Both the position numbers and the translations under genes were made by a program. A stretch of DNA of 64,000 bases from NCBI GenBank assembly GCA_017856435.1, contig JAFMFB010000002.1, positions 1-64,000 of the forward strand. The letters run 5' to 3'. Shown here in pieces: positions 1 through 8,229 of the stretch (the first letter of the stretch is position 1; each line of letters starts with the position of its first letter). The notes under the pieces were generated by a model. It was not told the DNA's origin and did not search any database. It worked only from the letters and a program-made list of their open reading frames with translations. This DNA comes from Burkholderiaceae bacterium. GTDB lineage: Bacteria > Pseudomonadota > Gammaproteobacteria > Burkholderiales > Burkholderiaceae_C.

Positions 1-665
1 TGGTCGGTGACCCCCAGGACGAAAAGCACTGGGCAGGTGATCTCGGTGATGGCCTGCTCGCCATTTGCATAAGAATTGCAAGCCTGAAACCCCAGATGAT
101 AGAGGTTCACATCTGAATTGCTGGCCAACACGCGCCGGTTCAAGGCCGTGCTTGAGCCGCGTACCCATGTGCCTGGGCCGAGCACCGAAGGAGGGGCTGC
201 CAGCGTGCTGCGCATGAAGATATTCATTAGCTGGATCCCTTTTTGCGGATCGTTCAGCGAGGCATCCAGCAAAACCGGAGAAACCTGCATTGGAAAGGCG
301 ATGCCAACCAGCACCAGATGTGAGATGCGATGCTTCAAGCGGGCTGCGGCTTCCAGAGCGATCAGAGAACCCCAGCTGTGGCCCACCAGGGCTGCCTTTT
401 TCAGGTTGGTGGCGTTCATCAGTCCGGCAATGAAATCAGCTGCCTGCTCGACGGTTGCGGTTGGCTCGCCTTTGCTGCGGCAATGACCCGGCAGGTCCAC
501 TGCAAGCACATTCCAACCATGGTTGGCCAGATAGCGGCTCTGCAGAATCCAGACACTGTGGTCATTGAGCACACCATGAATCAAGATGACAGTCGGTTTT
601 TCTGGATCAAAAACCTTGCCGCCTGTGTAGCAGTAGGTTTCGGCACCGTCAACGATGAAATTCAT
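1..665 (-). CDS. alpha/beta hydrolase, 3' part cut by window start
   Basis: The frame starts at the ATG at 665 and runs off the window edge after about 221 codons, so the C-terminus is missing. Residues 30-31 give the HG oxyanion motif and residues 95-99 give GHSWG, the nucleophile elbow with Ser97. A VLGVTD segment at the visible end is where the acidic triad residue usually lies. The start overlaps the stop of the upstream metY by ATGA, so the two are translationally coupled. The substrate cannot be told from sequence; coupling to metY suggests an ester or thioester hydrolase in the same transcript. The frame was read by hand on the minus strand. Confidence 0.85.
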   Translation of the reverse strand, partial: MNFIVDGAETYCYTGGKVFDPEKPTVILIHGVLNDHSVWILQSRYLANHGWNVLAVDLPGHCRSKGEPTATVEQAADFIAGLMNATNLKKAALVGHSWGSLIALEAAARLKHRISHLVLVGIAFPMQVSPVLLDASLNDPQKGIQLMNIFMRSTLAAPPSVLGPGTWVRGSSTALNRRVLASNSDVNLYHLGFQACNSYANGEQAITEITCPVLFVLGVTD

Positions 666-1960
666 GATGCCCTTTCTGCTGCACGCAGGGCACGCCTGAG
701 GTCATCGATCAAGTCGACCGGGTCCTCAAGACCAATTGACAGACGTATGGTTCCCTGCGTAATCCCGGCCTTGGTCAAGGCCTCATCATTCATGCGAAAG
801 TGAGTGGTTGAGGCGGGGTGGATCACCAGGCTGCGACTGTCACCCACATTGGCCAGATGGCTGAATAATTTTAGTGATTCGATGAAGACCTTGCCTTGTT
901 CGCGGTTGCCTTTGATGTCGAAACTGAACACCGATCCGGCGCCGCGTGGCAGCAACCGCTTGGCCAACGCATAGCTCGGGTGGCTCTCCAACAGCGGGTG
1001 GCCCACGCGCGCGACGAAGGGCTGTGCGGCTAGAAACTCGATCACTTTTTCTGTGTTGCTGACATGTCTTGCCATGCGTAGCGGCAGTGTTTCCAGCCCC
1101 TGCAGGATCAGCCAGGCAGTATGTGGACTCATGCAAGCGCCGAAATCCCGCAGACCTTCGCGTCGTGCTCGCAGTAGAAAGGCCCCGATGGTGGACTCCT
1201 CCGTAAACACCATGTTGTGAAAACCCTCATAGGCCTGACTGAACTCAGGGAATTTCCCGGACCGATCCCAGTCAAAACTTCCTGCATCAATTACCACGCC
1301 ACCGATCACGGTGCCGTGACCGCTGAGAAATTTAGTGGCTGAGTGATAAACCAGATCGGCACCATGCTCAAAAGGTTTGATCAGCCAGGGTGTGGTCAGG
1401 GTTGAATCCACCAGTAGGGGCACTCCCGCAGCATGGGCGATGCTCGACACAGCCGCAATGTCCAGAACGTCCAGGCCCGGATTGCCTACGGTTTCCCCAA
1501 AAAACAGTTTGGTGTTGGGACGGACGGCTGCCTTCCAGCCCTCAAGGTCTGCGGGTCTGACAAAAGTGGTTTCAATGCCAAATCGACGCAAGGTGTAATG
1601 CAACAGGTTCTGAGATCCACCGTACAGTGCTGTCGAGGCCACAATATGCGAGCCGGCCCCCATCAAGGTCGCCACGCTCAGATGCAACGCTGCCTGTCCG
1701 CTGGCCACCGCAATAGCGCCAATTCCCTCCTCAAGTGCGGCCATGCGTTGCTCAAAGACAGCATTGGTTGGGTTGCTGATGCGGCTGTAGACATGCCCGG
1801 CCCGTTCTTGATTAAATAAGGCCGCGGCATGATCACTGGATTCAAAGACGTAGGAAGTCGTCAGGTGAATAGGTACCGCACGCGCCCCCGTGGCCGGGTC
1901 AGGAACAGCCCCGGCATGTAGCGCCAATGTGTCAAAGCCTGGATCAGAGGGGCCTGGCAT
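662..1960 (-). CDS. metY: O-acetylhomoserine sulfhydrylase family enzyme (MetY-like)
   Basis: A 432-residue PLP enzyme of the Cys/Met metabolism family, expected to join O-acetyl- or O-succinylhomoserine to sulfide to make homocysteine in the cytosol. The N-terminal TLALHAG segment, YSRISNPT (about 58-65) and SATKFLSGHGT around the PLP lysine at Lys210 are diagnostic, and the length fits MetY better than shorter MetB or MetC proteins. A GGAG lies just before the ATG at 1960. The gene is divergent from the CBS-domain gene and coupled to a hydrolase by ATGA. Family assignment is firm; the acyl donor (acetyl or succinyl, MetY or MetZ) is inferred. Confidence 0.9.
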   Translation of the reverse strand: MPGPSDPGFDTLALHAGAVPDPATGARAVPIHLTTSYVFESSDHAAALFNQERAGHVYSRISNPTNAVFEQRMAALEEGIGAIAVASGQAALHLSVATLMGAGSHIVASTALYGGSQNLLHYTLRRFGIETTFVRPADLEGWKAAVRPNTKLFFGETVGNPGLDVLDIAAVSSIAHAAGVPLLVDSTLTTPWLIKPFEHGADLVYHSATKFLSGHGTVIGGVVIDAGSFDWDRSGKFPEFSQAYEGFHNMVFTEESTIGAFLLRARREGLRDFGACMSPHTAWLILQGLETLPLRMARHVSNTEKVIEFLAAQPFVARVGHPLLESHPSYALAKRLLPRGAGSVFSFDIKGNREQGKVFIESLKLFSHLANVGDSRSLVIHPASTTHFRMNDEALTKAGITQGTIRLSIGLEDPVDLIDDLRRALRAAERAS

Positions 1961-2008
1961 GGTTATCTCCGCTAAATTGACCTAATCAGGAAGTGTTGCT
2001 TCTGTGAC

Positions 2009-2038
2009 TTGACCTGAGACCTGTTTACGCCTTATTGT
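2009..2038 (+). promoter_or_regulatory. candidate sigma-70 promoter for the CBS-domain gene
   Basis: TTGACC (2009-2014) is followed after 18 bases by TATTGT (2033-2038), 50 bases ahead of the start codon in the divergent metY/CBS gap. The -35 is a 5 of 6 match and the -10 a 4 of 6 match, so this is plausible but unproven. Confidence 0.35.
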
Positions 2039-2087
2039 GAGACATATTTCATTCAGCCCTGCAAGGACGGCTTAGGAGGAGAATCCA

Positions 2088-2546
2088 ATGAAGGTCAGCG
2101 ACATACTGCGTGTCAAAGGTAATACCCTTTATACCGTCTCGCCGCACGAGCCACTGGCAAAAGCTGTGGAAATCATGGCCGACAGGGACATCGGCTCGCT
2201 CCTTGTCATGGAGCGTGGAACCCTTCGGGGAATCCTGACCTTTAGAGAGCTTATCCAGATCGCTGCCCAAAATGCCGGAAGTGTTGGGAACGCCACGATT
2301 GGTAGTGCCATGGATGCTTCGCCTCTGACCTGTACCTCCGACACGGACCTGGATGAGGTGCGGCGCATGATGCTCGATCGTCATGCGCGCTATTTACCAG
2401 TCCTCGACCAGAGTGTTCTGATGGGTGTCATTAGCTTTTATGACGTTGCCAAAGCGGTCGTGGATTCTCAGGACTTTGAGAACAAAATGCTCAAGGCCTA
2501 TATTCGTGATTGGCCCGAAGAGGCCTCGCCTGGCGCCACCAACTGA
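2088..2546 (+). CDS. CBS-domain pair protein
   Basis: A 152-residue soluble protein made of little more than two CBS motifs: residues about 5-60 (with TVSPHEPLAKAVEIM, then DIGSLLVM) and about 75-130 (with DLDEVRRMML, then HARYLPVL). Such stand-alone Bateman modules bind adenine nucleotides or related ligands and act as regulators; no enzymatic domain is attached. A strong AGGAGG site sits 8-9 bases before the ATG. It is divergent from metY and followed by 140 bases without a gene. Similar small proteins are widespread in Burkholderiales, but the partner is not known from sequence. Confidence 0.85.
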   Translation: MKVSDILRVKGNTLYTVSPHEPLAKAVEIMADRDIGSLLVMERGTLRGILTFRELIQIAAQNAGSVGNATIGSAMDASPLTCTSDTDLDEVRRMMLDRHARYLPVLDQSVLMGVISFYDVAKAVVDSQDFENKMLKAYIRDWPEEASPGATN

Positions 2547-2686
2547 AAATCAGAACCGACCCTATGCCTGACTTGAGGTGGCCGAATCAGTGAATCCATG
2601 AGATGTGCCAGAGACAACCGGGGTGTGTCTCAGATTTAGCCCCAACAGCAACAGCCCCAATAAAAATTTTCTACATTCTTTACAAC

Positions 2687-3616
2687 CTACAAGTTACCTG
2701 CACTTGTCAAGACGCGGGTACTTGAAAAAGTGCGCTCCTGGCCCGTGACCGGGTCGGTGAAGGCGATAGTTCTGGCCAGCAATTGCAAGGGGTGGGTGTA
2801 ATCCTCTGCGGCGCCGCTATGTTGTGGGTGCATCACCTCTGGATATAACTGGTCTCCCAGGATGGGAATGCCAAGGCTGTTCATATGCACCCGCAACTGG
2901 TGGGTGCGGCCACTACGAGGTAACAGGCGGTAGCGGGCCAGTGATGCGCCAGATTCGATCAACTCGATACGGGTCAAACTGTTGGGATGCCCCGTAATTT
3001 CCTGTTGGCGAAAAAACTGAGCTGCTGTCTTCATCCGGCTGGCGTGCTCATAAGGCAGGCTCAGGTCAGGCCGCCAGGGTGCCACCGCTTCGTATTCCTT
3101 GCGCACTGACTGTTGTCGAAACAGCAATTGGTAGGCGCTACGGTCCTGGGTCCGAATGGAAAAAAGAACCAAGCCTGCGGTCTCCCGATCCAGGCGATGC
3201 AAAGGGCTCAAGGATTCGATGCCCAGTTGTTCCTTCAGGCGTACCAGCAAGGTTTCTCTGACAAACCGCCCCCCGGGGGTCACTGGCAGAAAATGCGGCT
3301 TGTCGGCAACCAGCAAATAGTCATCCTGGAACAGAATGTGTGCCTGAAAGGGGATGGCTGGTTCTTTACCCGAATCTCGGTAGTAATAGACACGGGTATT
3401 TGGCTGATAGGCTGAATTAGGCGCCAGCGGTTTGCCGTTTTCAGCAAGTACCCAGCCCTGGGCCATTCGCCTGAGCCACTCCTCCAGCGCTACCCCAGGC
3501 ATGCGTTCAGCCAGAAATTCGACAGTGTGTTGCCAGGGCCCGGTGGGCAGTGCAACGCAACTGGCGCTCACGCCCCCACGCATGGGGGGTTTGTTGGAGT
3601 GCGCCGGCCGGGTCAT
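2687..3616 (-). CDS. RluA-family RNA pseudouridine synthase
   Basis: Converts uridine to pseudouridine in rRNA or tRNA. The catalytic motif HRLDRETAG (Asp143 in the chosen frame) and the later RSGRTHQLRVH segment are typical of the RluA family. The frame is open upstream to 3838 but that part runs inside trmB and looks non-coding, so the ATG at 3616, 13 bases after the trmB stop, is chosen, giving 309 residues; an ATG at 3580 is an alternative. There is no S4 domain, which favours an RluA/TruC-like member over RluC/D. It is the last gene of the gluQ-trmB group; target site unknown. Confidence 0.85.
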   Translation of the reverse strand: MTRPAHSNKPPMRGGVSASCVALPTGPWQHTVEFLAERMPGVALEEWLRRMAQGWVLAENGKPLAPNSAYQPNTRVYYYRDSGKEPAIPFQAHILFQDDYLLVADKPHFLPVTPGGRFVRETLLVRLKEQLGIESLSPLHRLDRETAGLVLFSIRTQDRSAYQLLFRQQSVRKEYEAVAPWRPDLSLPYEHASRMKTAAQFFRQQEITGHPNSLTRIELIESGASLARYRLLPRSGRTHQLRVHMNSLGIPILGDQLYPEVMHPQHSGAAEDYTHPLQLLARTIAFTDPVTGQERTFSSTRVLTSAGNL

Positions 3617-3629
3617 GCAACGAGGCAGC

Positions 3630-4403
3630 CTAGACCCGCGCAAAGACCAGATCCCAGACGCCGTGGCCAAGTCGCAAGCCACGCCTTTCGAATTTGGTCT
3701 GGGGACGGTACGCCGGTCTGGGTGAAAAGCCATGATCAGAAGTGGGGGCGGTGTTTCTGAGCATCGACTCGGCGCTGAGCACATCAAGCATTTGAATTGC
3801 GTAAGGTTCCCAGTCGGTTGCGCAGTGCAGATAGCCACCGATCTTGAGATGGCTTGCCAGCTTTCTGACCAGATGGGGCTGGATCAGTCTTCGTTTGTGG
3901 TGTTTGGTCTTGTGCCATGGGTCGGGAAAGAAGATGTGCACGCCATCCAGGCTCTCCATAGGCAGCATGTCATCCAAGACCTGGACTGCATCATGCTGGA
4001 TGATCCGCACATTGGTCAAATGCTTTTCTTCAATCAGTTTGAGCAAAGCCCCTACGCCTGGCTCATGGACTTCGCAGCCCAGAAAGTTCTTTTCTGGCAT
4101 AAGCCCGGCAATATGGGCGGTGGCGTCTCCCATGCCAAACCCGATTTCCAGAATCAGCGGGTGCTTTGTCGTCTCTGGGCCAAAAGCGGTCGCCATGTCC
4201 AATGGCTTCCGATCATAGAGAAGCACGAAGCGCGGGCCAAGTTCGGCCAGGGCTTTGGCCTGGCCGCGGGTCGTGCGGCCGGCTCGCATGACATAACTCT
4301 TGATCGTTTTTGGAAACTCAACCCCGTCCGGCGGCAGGCGGCGACGGTCTTTCGGGGAAATTCGGGTTTCTAGAGAAGTGGGGGATTCATCAGGGGCGTT
4401 CAC
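3630..4403 (-). CDS. trmB: tRNA (guanine-N7-)-methyltransferase
   Basis: Uses S-adenosylmethionine to make m7G46 in the variable loop of tRNAs. The SAM-binding motif EIGFGMG lies at residues 86-92 and the family signature [15 protein letters not shown] at 158-172; 257 residues is normal for bacterial TrmB. The start codon is GTG at 4403; no in-frame ATG near it gives a complete N-terminus. The stop of gluQ is only 10 bases upstream and the pseudouridine synthase follows, so three RNA-modification enzymes share one minus-strand transcript. Confidence 0.95.
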   Translation of the reverse strand: MNAPDESPTSLETRISPKDRRRLPPDGVEFPKTIKSYVMRAGRTTRGQAKALAELGPRFVLLYDRKPLDMATAFGPETTKHPLILEIGFGMGDATAHIAGLMPEKNFLGCEVHEPGVGALLKLIEEKHLTNVRIIQHDAVQVLDDMLPMESLDGVHIFFPDPWHKTKHHKRRLIQPHLVRKLASHLKIGGYLHCATDWEPYAIQMLDVLSAESMLRNTAPTSDHGFSPRPAYRPQTKFERRGLRLGHGVWDLVFARV

Positions 4404-4413
4404 AACGCTGATT

Positions 4414-5298
4414 TTAGGCGCCGAGCCTATAGGGCCACTGATTTACAGCCTCTGTCAGCCAGTCATTCAGCGTGCTGGCTTGGATGTGCAAATCCAGGAC
4501 CCTTGCCGCCTCATTCAGCACTGGCAGTGGCTCCCGGGTATTAACCGCCTTAGCGCCGGTCTGTTTGCTGAGTTTTTCACCCTGTGCGTCCATGACCAGT
4601 GGGGTGTGCAGGTACTGAGGCTGGGGCAGGCCGAGTGCGCGCTGGAGCAGAATTTGACGCGCGGTGTTGTCAACCAGATCTGCGCCGCGAACGATGTGAG
4701 TCACATGGTGTGCGCCATCGTCGACTACTACCGCCAGTTGATAGGCAAACAAGCCATCAGCGCGCTTGAGGACAAAGTCACCCACATCAAGTGCCACGTC
4801 CTGAACCTGCATGCCCAGTCGCCGGTCGGTCCACTGAACCAAGCCTTGATTGACGCTTAAGCGCCAGGCACGGGCAGGCTTGCCGTGCAAGTCGCCACGC
4901 TCGGGTCGACAGGTCCCTGGATAGACCAGTTCACCATGGCGTGGTTTCTCCCGGCCTGTTTGGTTCAGCGCGGCTTCGATGTCTTTGCGCGAGCAGGCGC
5001 AGGGGTAGACCATCTTGTGGGTAATCAATTCGTCCAGGGCTTGCTGGTAACGCAAATTGTGTTGAGACTGATAGATCGGCGCTTCATCGGGGACGAGGCC
5101 GCAATCGACCAACTGTTGCAGGATGATGCGGTCCATGCCAGGCATGCAACGTGGCTGGTCGACATCTTCGATACGTACCAGCCAGCGCCCACCATGGGCG
5201 CGGGCATCCAGCCAGCTCGCCAGTGCGGCTACCAATGAGCCAGCGTGCAGCGGGCCAGTTGGAGATGGCGCAAAGCGACCTATGTATCTACCAGTCAT
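4414..5298 (-). CDS. gluQ: glutamyl-Q tRNA(Asp) synthetase
   Basis: A 294-residue truncated paralogue of glutamyl-tRNA synthetase that lacks the anticodon-binding half and attaches glutamate to the queuosine base of tRNA-Asp. It has [15 protein letters not shown] at residues 8-22 (HxGH region), Zn ligands at Cys100, Cys102, Tyr126 and Cys130, and KLSKQ in place of KMSKS. Length and the missing C-terminal domain separate it from GltX. It is first in the transcript with trmB and the RluA-family gene. Confidence 0.95.
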   Translation of the reverse strand: MTGRYIGRFAPSPTGPLHAGSLVAALASWLDARAHGGRWLVRIEDVDQPRCMPGMDRIILQQLVDCGLVPDEAPIYQSQHNLRYQQALDELITHKMVYPCACSRKDIEAALNQTGREKPRHGELVYPGTCRPERGDLHGKPARAWRLSVNQGLVQWTDRRLGMQVQDVALDVGDFVLKRADGLFAYQLAVVVDDGAHHVTHIVRGADLVDNTARQILLQRALGLPQPQYLHTPLVMDAQGEKLSKQTGAKAVNTREPLPVLNEAARVLDLHIQASTLNDWLTEAVNQWPYRLGA

Positions 5299-5376
5299 TG
5301 CGAAAGTCTGAAATTCATGTCACCTGGCATTTTGGGGGTAATTTCAGTGCTTGCTGCTGATTGCGCCTTGTCATCC

Positions 5377-5400
5377 TATAGTTGGCACTTCAACAAGTGC
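5377..5400 (+). promoter_or_regulatory. candidate -10 with adjacent palindrome before pirin
   Basis: TATAGT (5377-5382) is followed at once by a perfect 6-bp inverted repeat, GCACTT (5385-5390) and AAGTGC (5395-5400), with a CAAC centre, so the repeat would cover the transcription start. No convincing -35 is present. It could be an operator, or a hairpin at the mRNA 5' end; the evidence is only the repeat and its position 18 bases before the ATG. Confidence 0.35.
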
Positions 5401-5418
5401 TATCCCAAGGGTTAATAA

Positions 5419-6120
5419 ATGCTGACTGTACGTAAGTCCGATGAGCGGGGCCTGGCTGATCATGGCTGGCTCAAATCGTTTCACAGTTTTTCTTTTGCTG
5501 AGTACCATGACCCGCGTTTCATGGGTTGGGGTAATTTGCGCGTCATCAACGAAGACCGGATTCAACCCGGTACCGGCTTTGGTACCCATGGACACCGCGA
5601 CATGGAAATCATCAGCTATGTGCTGTCCGGGGAACTAGCTCATAAGGACAGCATGGGCAATGGTCGGGCCATTCCCCCGGGAGACGTCCAGCGCATGAGC
5701 GCGGGGCGAGGTGTAATGCACAGCGAGTTCAACCATGCGCCTAATTCAATCACGCATTTTCTGCAAATCTGGATCAAGCCCAATGTTTTAGGAATTGAAC
5801 CAGGCTATGAGCAGAAGACTTTTCCAGCGGAAGAAAAGCGCGGGACTTTGCGCCTGGTGGCATCGCCTGATGCGGCGAACGGTTCAGTCAAGTTACATGC
5901 CGATGCTCGGCTTTATGCTGGATTGTTTGATAACCAAGAGGCCACTGAATTAAAGCTCAATTCCGAACGCAAGGCCTATGTTCATTTGGTGCGCGGAAAG
6001 CTGCACGTCAATGGCGTCTTGCTCAATGCAGGGGATGCTGTTCTCTTGAGTGATGAAACTAAAGTGACTCTCAGTGGCGGGGAAAAATCTGAAGTGATTG
6101 TTTTTGACTTGGCGCCCTAA
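5419..6120 (+). CDS. pirin family bicupin protein
   Basis: A 233-residue bicupin of the YhhW/pirin type. The N-terminal cupin keeps the full metal set: His57, His59 (GTHGHRD), His101 and Glu103 (MHSEFNH), at the same spacing as the E. coli YhhW quercetinase. The C-terminal cupin (about 135-230) has no obvious metal residues, which is normal for this family. Quercetin 2,3-dioxygenase activity is known for some homologues, but the physiological substrate is usually undefined. It is monocistronic and converges on soxA, with 40 bases between stop codons. Confidence 0.92.
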   Translation: MLTVRKSDERGLADHGWLKSFHSFSFAEYHDPRFMGWGNLRVINEDRIQPGTGFGTHGHRDMEIISYVLSGELAHKDSMGNGRAIPPGDVQRMSAGRGVMHSEFNHAPNSITHFLQIWIKPNVLGIEPGYEQKTFPAEEKRGTLRLVASPDAANGSVKLHADARLYAGLFDNQEATELKLNSERKAYVHLVRGKLHVNGVLLNAGDAVLLSDETKVTLSGGEKSEVIVFDLAP

Positions 6121-6160
6121 ATAGGCGTACTTCTAAGGCCGTCCTAAAAACTTTTCTTGC

Positions 6161-6946
6161 TCAAGGCCGAACCGCGGGTGTTTCCAGGGTCATCCCTCGG
6201 GCGCGCTCTGCCAGATAAAGCTCAAGTTCCACCAGTTCCTGAGCTCCCAGGGCGTAAGGCTGGGCCCGAACACCCGTCATGCAGTTTCTGAGTCGACGTT
6301 GAAGTGAGCCAACGGTTTGCCATTCAAGTCGGTAGATCGGATAGCCGGTTGGATGCGCTTGCGGGATCGGGTTGCCGCCAAGTTGGCGACCCGCATTCTG
6401 ATCATGGCATTGCGCGCAAGACAGATTCAACTGACCCAGACGCTGCTCGTAAAGTTCTTTCCCCCGATCCAGATGTGGCTGCAAGCGAATATCTCGCGTT
6501 GGCGCGATGGGTAGGCCGCGAGCCTGAAAGGCAATGTAAGTCTCGAGGGCCAGCAAGCTCTGAGAATCAAGAAGCCAGGGCGTGGTGTGTTGGTAATGCT
6601 CACGGCATTGGTTGATTTTTTGAGCCAAATTGATAGGGCGCTTTAATCTTTCATCGAACACCGGATAACGGATGGCGATCCCCTTCATGCTGGTGTTCGC
6701 AGTGCCGTGACAGCTGGCACATGATTTATTCTGCGATCCTGCTGACTGATTCCAAAGTTGTTCACCTTGTCGCACCCATAGCATCCCGGGGTTTTGCGAG
6801 TCATCGCGCTGCATGGCCTGCGTGGCTGAGCGCATGAAGTCAAAGCCGGAGCGACGGGATTCAGATTGTGCCTGCGCGACCCCCAGATAGATGCAAAGTG
6901 CAGTTGTAAAAATCGCCTGGCAGTAGCGGTAGATTCTGCGAATCAT
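6161..6946 (-). CDS. soxA: SoxA, diheme cytochrome c subunit of SoxAX
   Basis: A 261-residue periplasmic cytochrome with an N-terminal signal segment ending near AQAQS (about 22-28). It has two haem-binding motifs, CASCH (76-80) and CAQCH (177-181), plus Cys114 and Cys222 at the positions of the cysteine axial ligands; Cys222 corresponds to the persulfidated active-site cysteine of known SoxA. In classical Sox systems SoxAX conjugates thiosulfate to SoxY. It is the last gene of the six-gene operon and its ATG overlaps the soxZ stop. All catalytic residues look intact, but no soxB partner is nearby. Confidence 0.93.
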   Translation of the reverse strand: MIRRIYRYCQAIFTTALCIYLGVAQAQSESRRSGFDFMRSATQAMQRDDSQNPGMLWVRQGEQLWNQSAGSQNKSCASCHGTANTSMKGIAIRYPVFDERLKRPINLAQKINQCREHYQHTTPWLLDSQSLLALETYIAFQARGLPIAPTRDIRLQPHLDRGKELYEQRLGQLNLSCAQCHDQNAGRQLGGNPIPQAHPTGYPIYRLEWQTVGSLQRRLRNCMTGVRAQPYALGAQELVELELYLAERARGMTLETPAVRP

Positions 6947-7263
6947 GTGACCTGCAAGTTGATTTTCTCGCTGTGACGAAAATTATTGTCTCCTTCCCAG
7001 GTGAAAAGCAAGGTGCCGCTCTCAGTGGCACGGGTATGAAAGGCGATATACGGGTTGGCGGCAACGGCGGGAAAAAGTTCCGCACTAAACACCAACACAT
7101 CGTTGTAATGGCAGGTGAATAGCTTGATGATGTTGCGCGGCAGGGTACGGCCATCATCTCCCGGACGAAAACCGGTCTCCATGTCATGACCGATGGTGGT
7201 GCGAATCTCGATAATCTCGCCACGGCGGGCGTTAGCCGGGGCTTTGATGAAGGTTACAGCCAT
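6943..7263 (-). CDS. soxZ: SoxZ, partner of the SoxYZ sulfur carrier
   Basis: A 106-residue protein without a signal peptide, matching the SoxZ immunoglobulin-like fold with its N-terminal strand (VTFIKAPANARRGEIIEI) and a PYIAFHTRA segment near residue 72-80. It pairs with SoxY and is co-exported with it through the Tat signal of SoxY. It overlaps soxA by ATGA and starts three bases after the soxY stop, so expression is coupled. Length and order (soxY-soxZ-soxA) are as in classical sox operons. Confidence 0.92.
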   Translation of the reverse strand: MAVTFIKAPANARRGEIIEIRTTIGHDMETGFRPGDDGRTLPRNIIKLFTCHYNDVLVFSAELFPAVAANPYIAFHTRATESGTLLFTWEGDNNFRHSEKINLQVT

Positions 7264-7265
7264 GT

Positions 7266-7733
7266 TCAGATCGGATTTTCCAAGCAGGCGGCAATTGATA
7301 CGATGACTTCAACCGTATCAGACCAGTAAGATCCATCGCTCATGCGCGCCACGGCCACCAGCTTCTGGGTGGTTGCCAGACGGATACGGGTGGAGACGGT
7401 CGCAAGTCCTGCCCGCGGACCCAGGGTGAACTTCACCACGTCACGTTGCGGATTCTTTTCGTTGAAAACAACGATTGATGTGACATGTTCAACTTGCGAC
7501 ATGGGGCTATCGACCTGAATGGTGATCGGAACAGAATTGCCGTTATCAATCAAGGGCGCAATGTCCAATTTGACCCTGCCGGCTTGGACGGGGGCGCCAG
7601 CAGCATAAGTGCGCAAGGCGGCTGATAGCTCTTCGGTTGTGGCATCTGCCGGACGAACCATGACACTGGCAGCCAGACCCGTACCCGTAACCAGGAACTG
7701 GCGCCTTGTGCTGTGAAAAGCTTGTAGTCTCAT
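7266..7733 (-). CDS. soxY: SoxY-like carrier protein with non-canonical C-terminus
   Basis: A 155-residue protein with a twin-arginine signal (STRRQFLVTG, residues 8-17) cleaved near ADA. The body matches SoxY, including the conserved LDIAPLIDNGNSVPI segment. In classical SoxY the protein ends in GGCGG, whose cysteine carries the sulfur substrate on a flexible arm. Here the tail reads SIAACLENPI: one cysteine (Cys150) is kept, the flanking glycines are absent and five residues follow it. The DNA before the stop is clean and the spacing to soxZ normal, so this does not look like a frameshift. Confidence 0.88.
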   Translation of the reverse strand: MRLQAFHSTRRQFLVTGTGLAASVMVRPADATTEELSAALRTYAAGAPVQAGRVKLDIAPLIDNGNSVPITIQVDSPMSQVEHVTSIVVFNEKNPQRDVVKFTLGPRAGLATVSTRIRLATTQKLVAVARMSDGSYWSDTVEVIVSIAACLENPI

Positions 7734-7743
7734 GCTTGGATTG

Positions 7744-8229
7744 TCATTGACGAAGGGTCACAAGGTAAGCTACCACATCCTCGATTTGCTGCGCTGACAA
7801 CAAAGGCCGATCTCGCCAGGCAGAGGCGACGCGGTTCAGGCCGGACGTTTGGTAATAAGCCGGCATGATGCTATGGGTGTTAATTCGACTGGGATCGACC
7901 AGACGCAGTCGCAGTTGGGCGGCGGTCCAGCGACCTCCAACGCCTGATAAATCAGGCGCCAAATTTCCCTGAAACCGTTCTTCCGGAATCGGGCCGCTGT
8001 GACACAACAAACATAAACCAAGTTGGCGGCTGGCCACGATTGTTCGACCGCGTGACGCGTCGCCAGGCTCAGGCGTGAGCGTTGCGGGAATTCCGTCGGC
8101 AACAACGATCAGTTCACTCGCTGCCACCTCGGGCGCAGCAAGTGCCCAGCGATTCAAACTGAATAAAAAAATCAGTAGCCAGGCAAGGTGACACGCCCGA
8201 AACTGTCGTGTCACGCTTGCCCGCGTCAT
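7744..8229 (-). CDS. soxX: SoxX, monohaem cytochrome c subunit of SoxAX
   Basis: A 161-residue cytochrome with an N-terminal membrane/signal segment (about 13-31). The haem motif CLLCH is at residues 73-77, followed by the SoxX signature GNLAPDLSGVGGR (about 88-100) and the haem methionine in IMPAY (Met122). It normally passes electrons from SoxA to other cytochromes. Its start overlaps the stop of the molybdenum hydroxylase large subunit by ATGA, which places it in one translation-coupled operon with that enzyme. This coupling is unusual for soxX. Confidence 0.93.
   Translation of the reverse strand: MTRASVTRQFRACHLAWLLIFLFSLNRWALAAPEVAASELIVVADGIPATLTPEPGDASRGRTIVASRQLGLCLLCHSGPIPEERFQGNLAPDLSGVGGRWTAAQLRLRLVDPSRINTHSIMPAYYQTSGLNRVASAWRDRPLLSAQQIEDVVAYLVTLRQ

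Noticed and set aside
3617..3838. N-terminal extension of the RluA-family frame
   Set aside because: It overlaps trmB in the opposite reading register and its sequence has no family similarity; the start at 3616 fits the gene spacing.
7266..7300. Frameshift as cause of the altered SoxY tail
   Set aside because: The three-base spacing to soxZ is that of a normal operon, and no nearby frame gives GGCGG.
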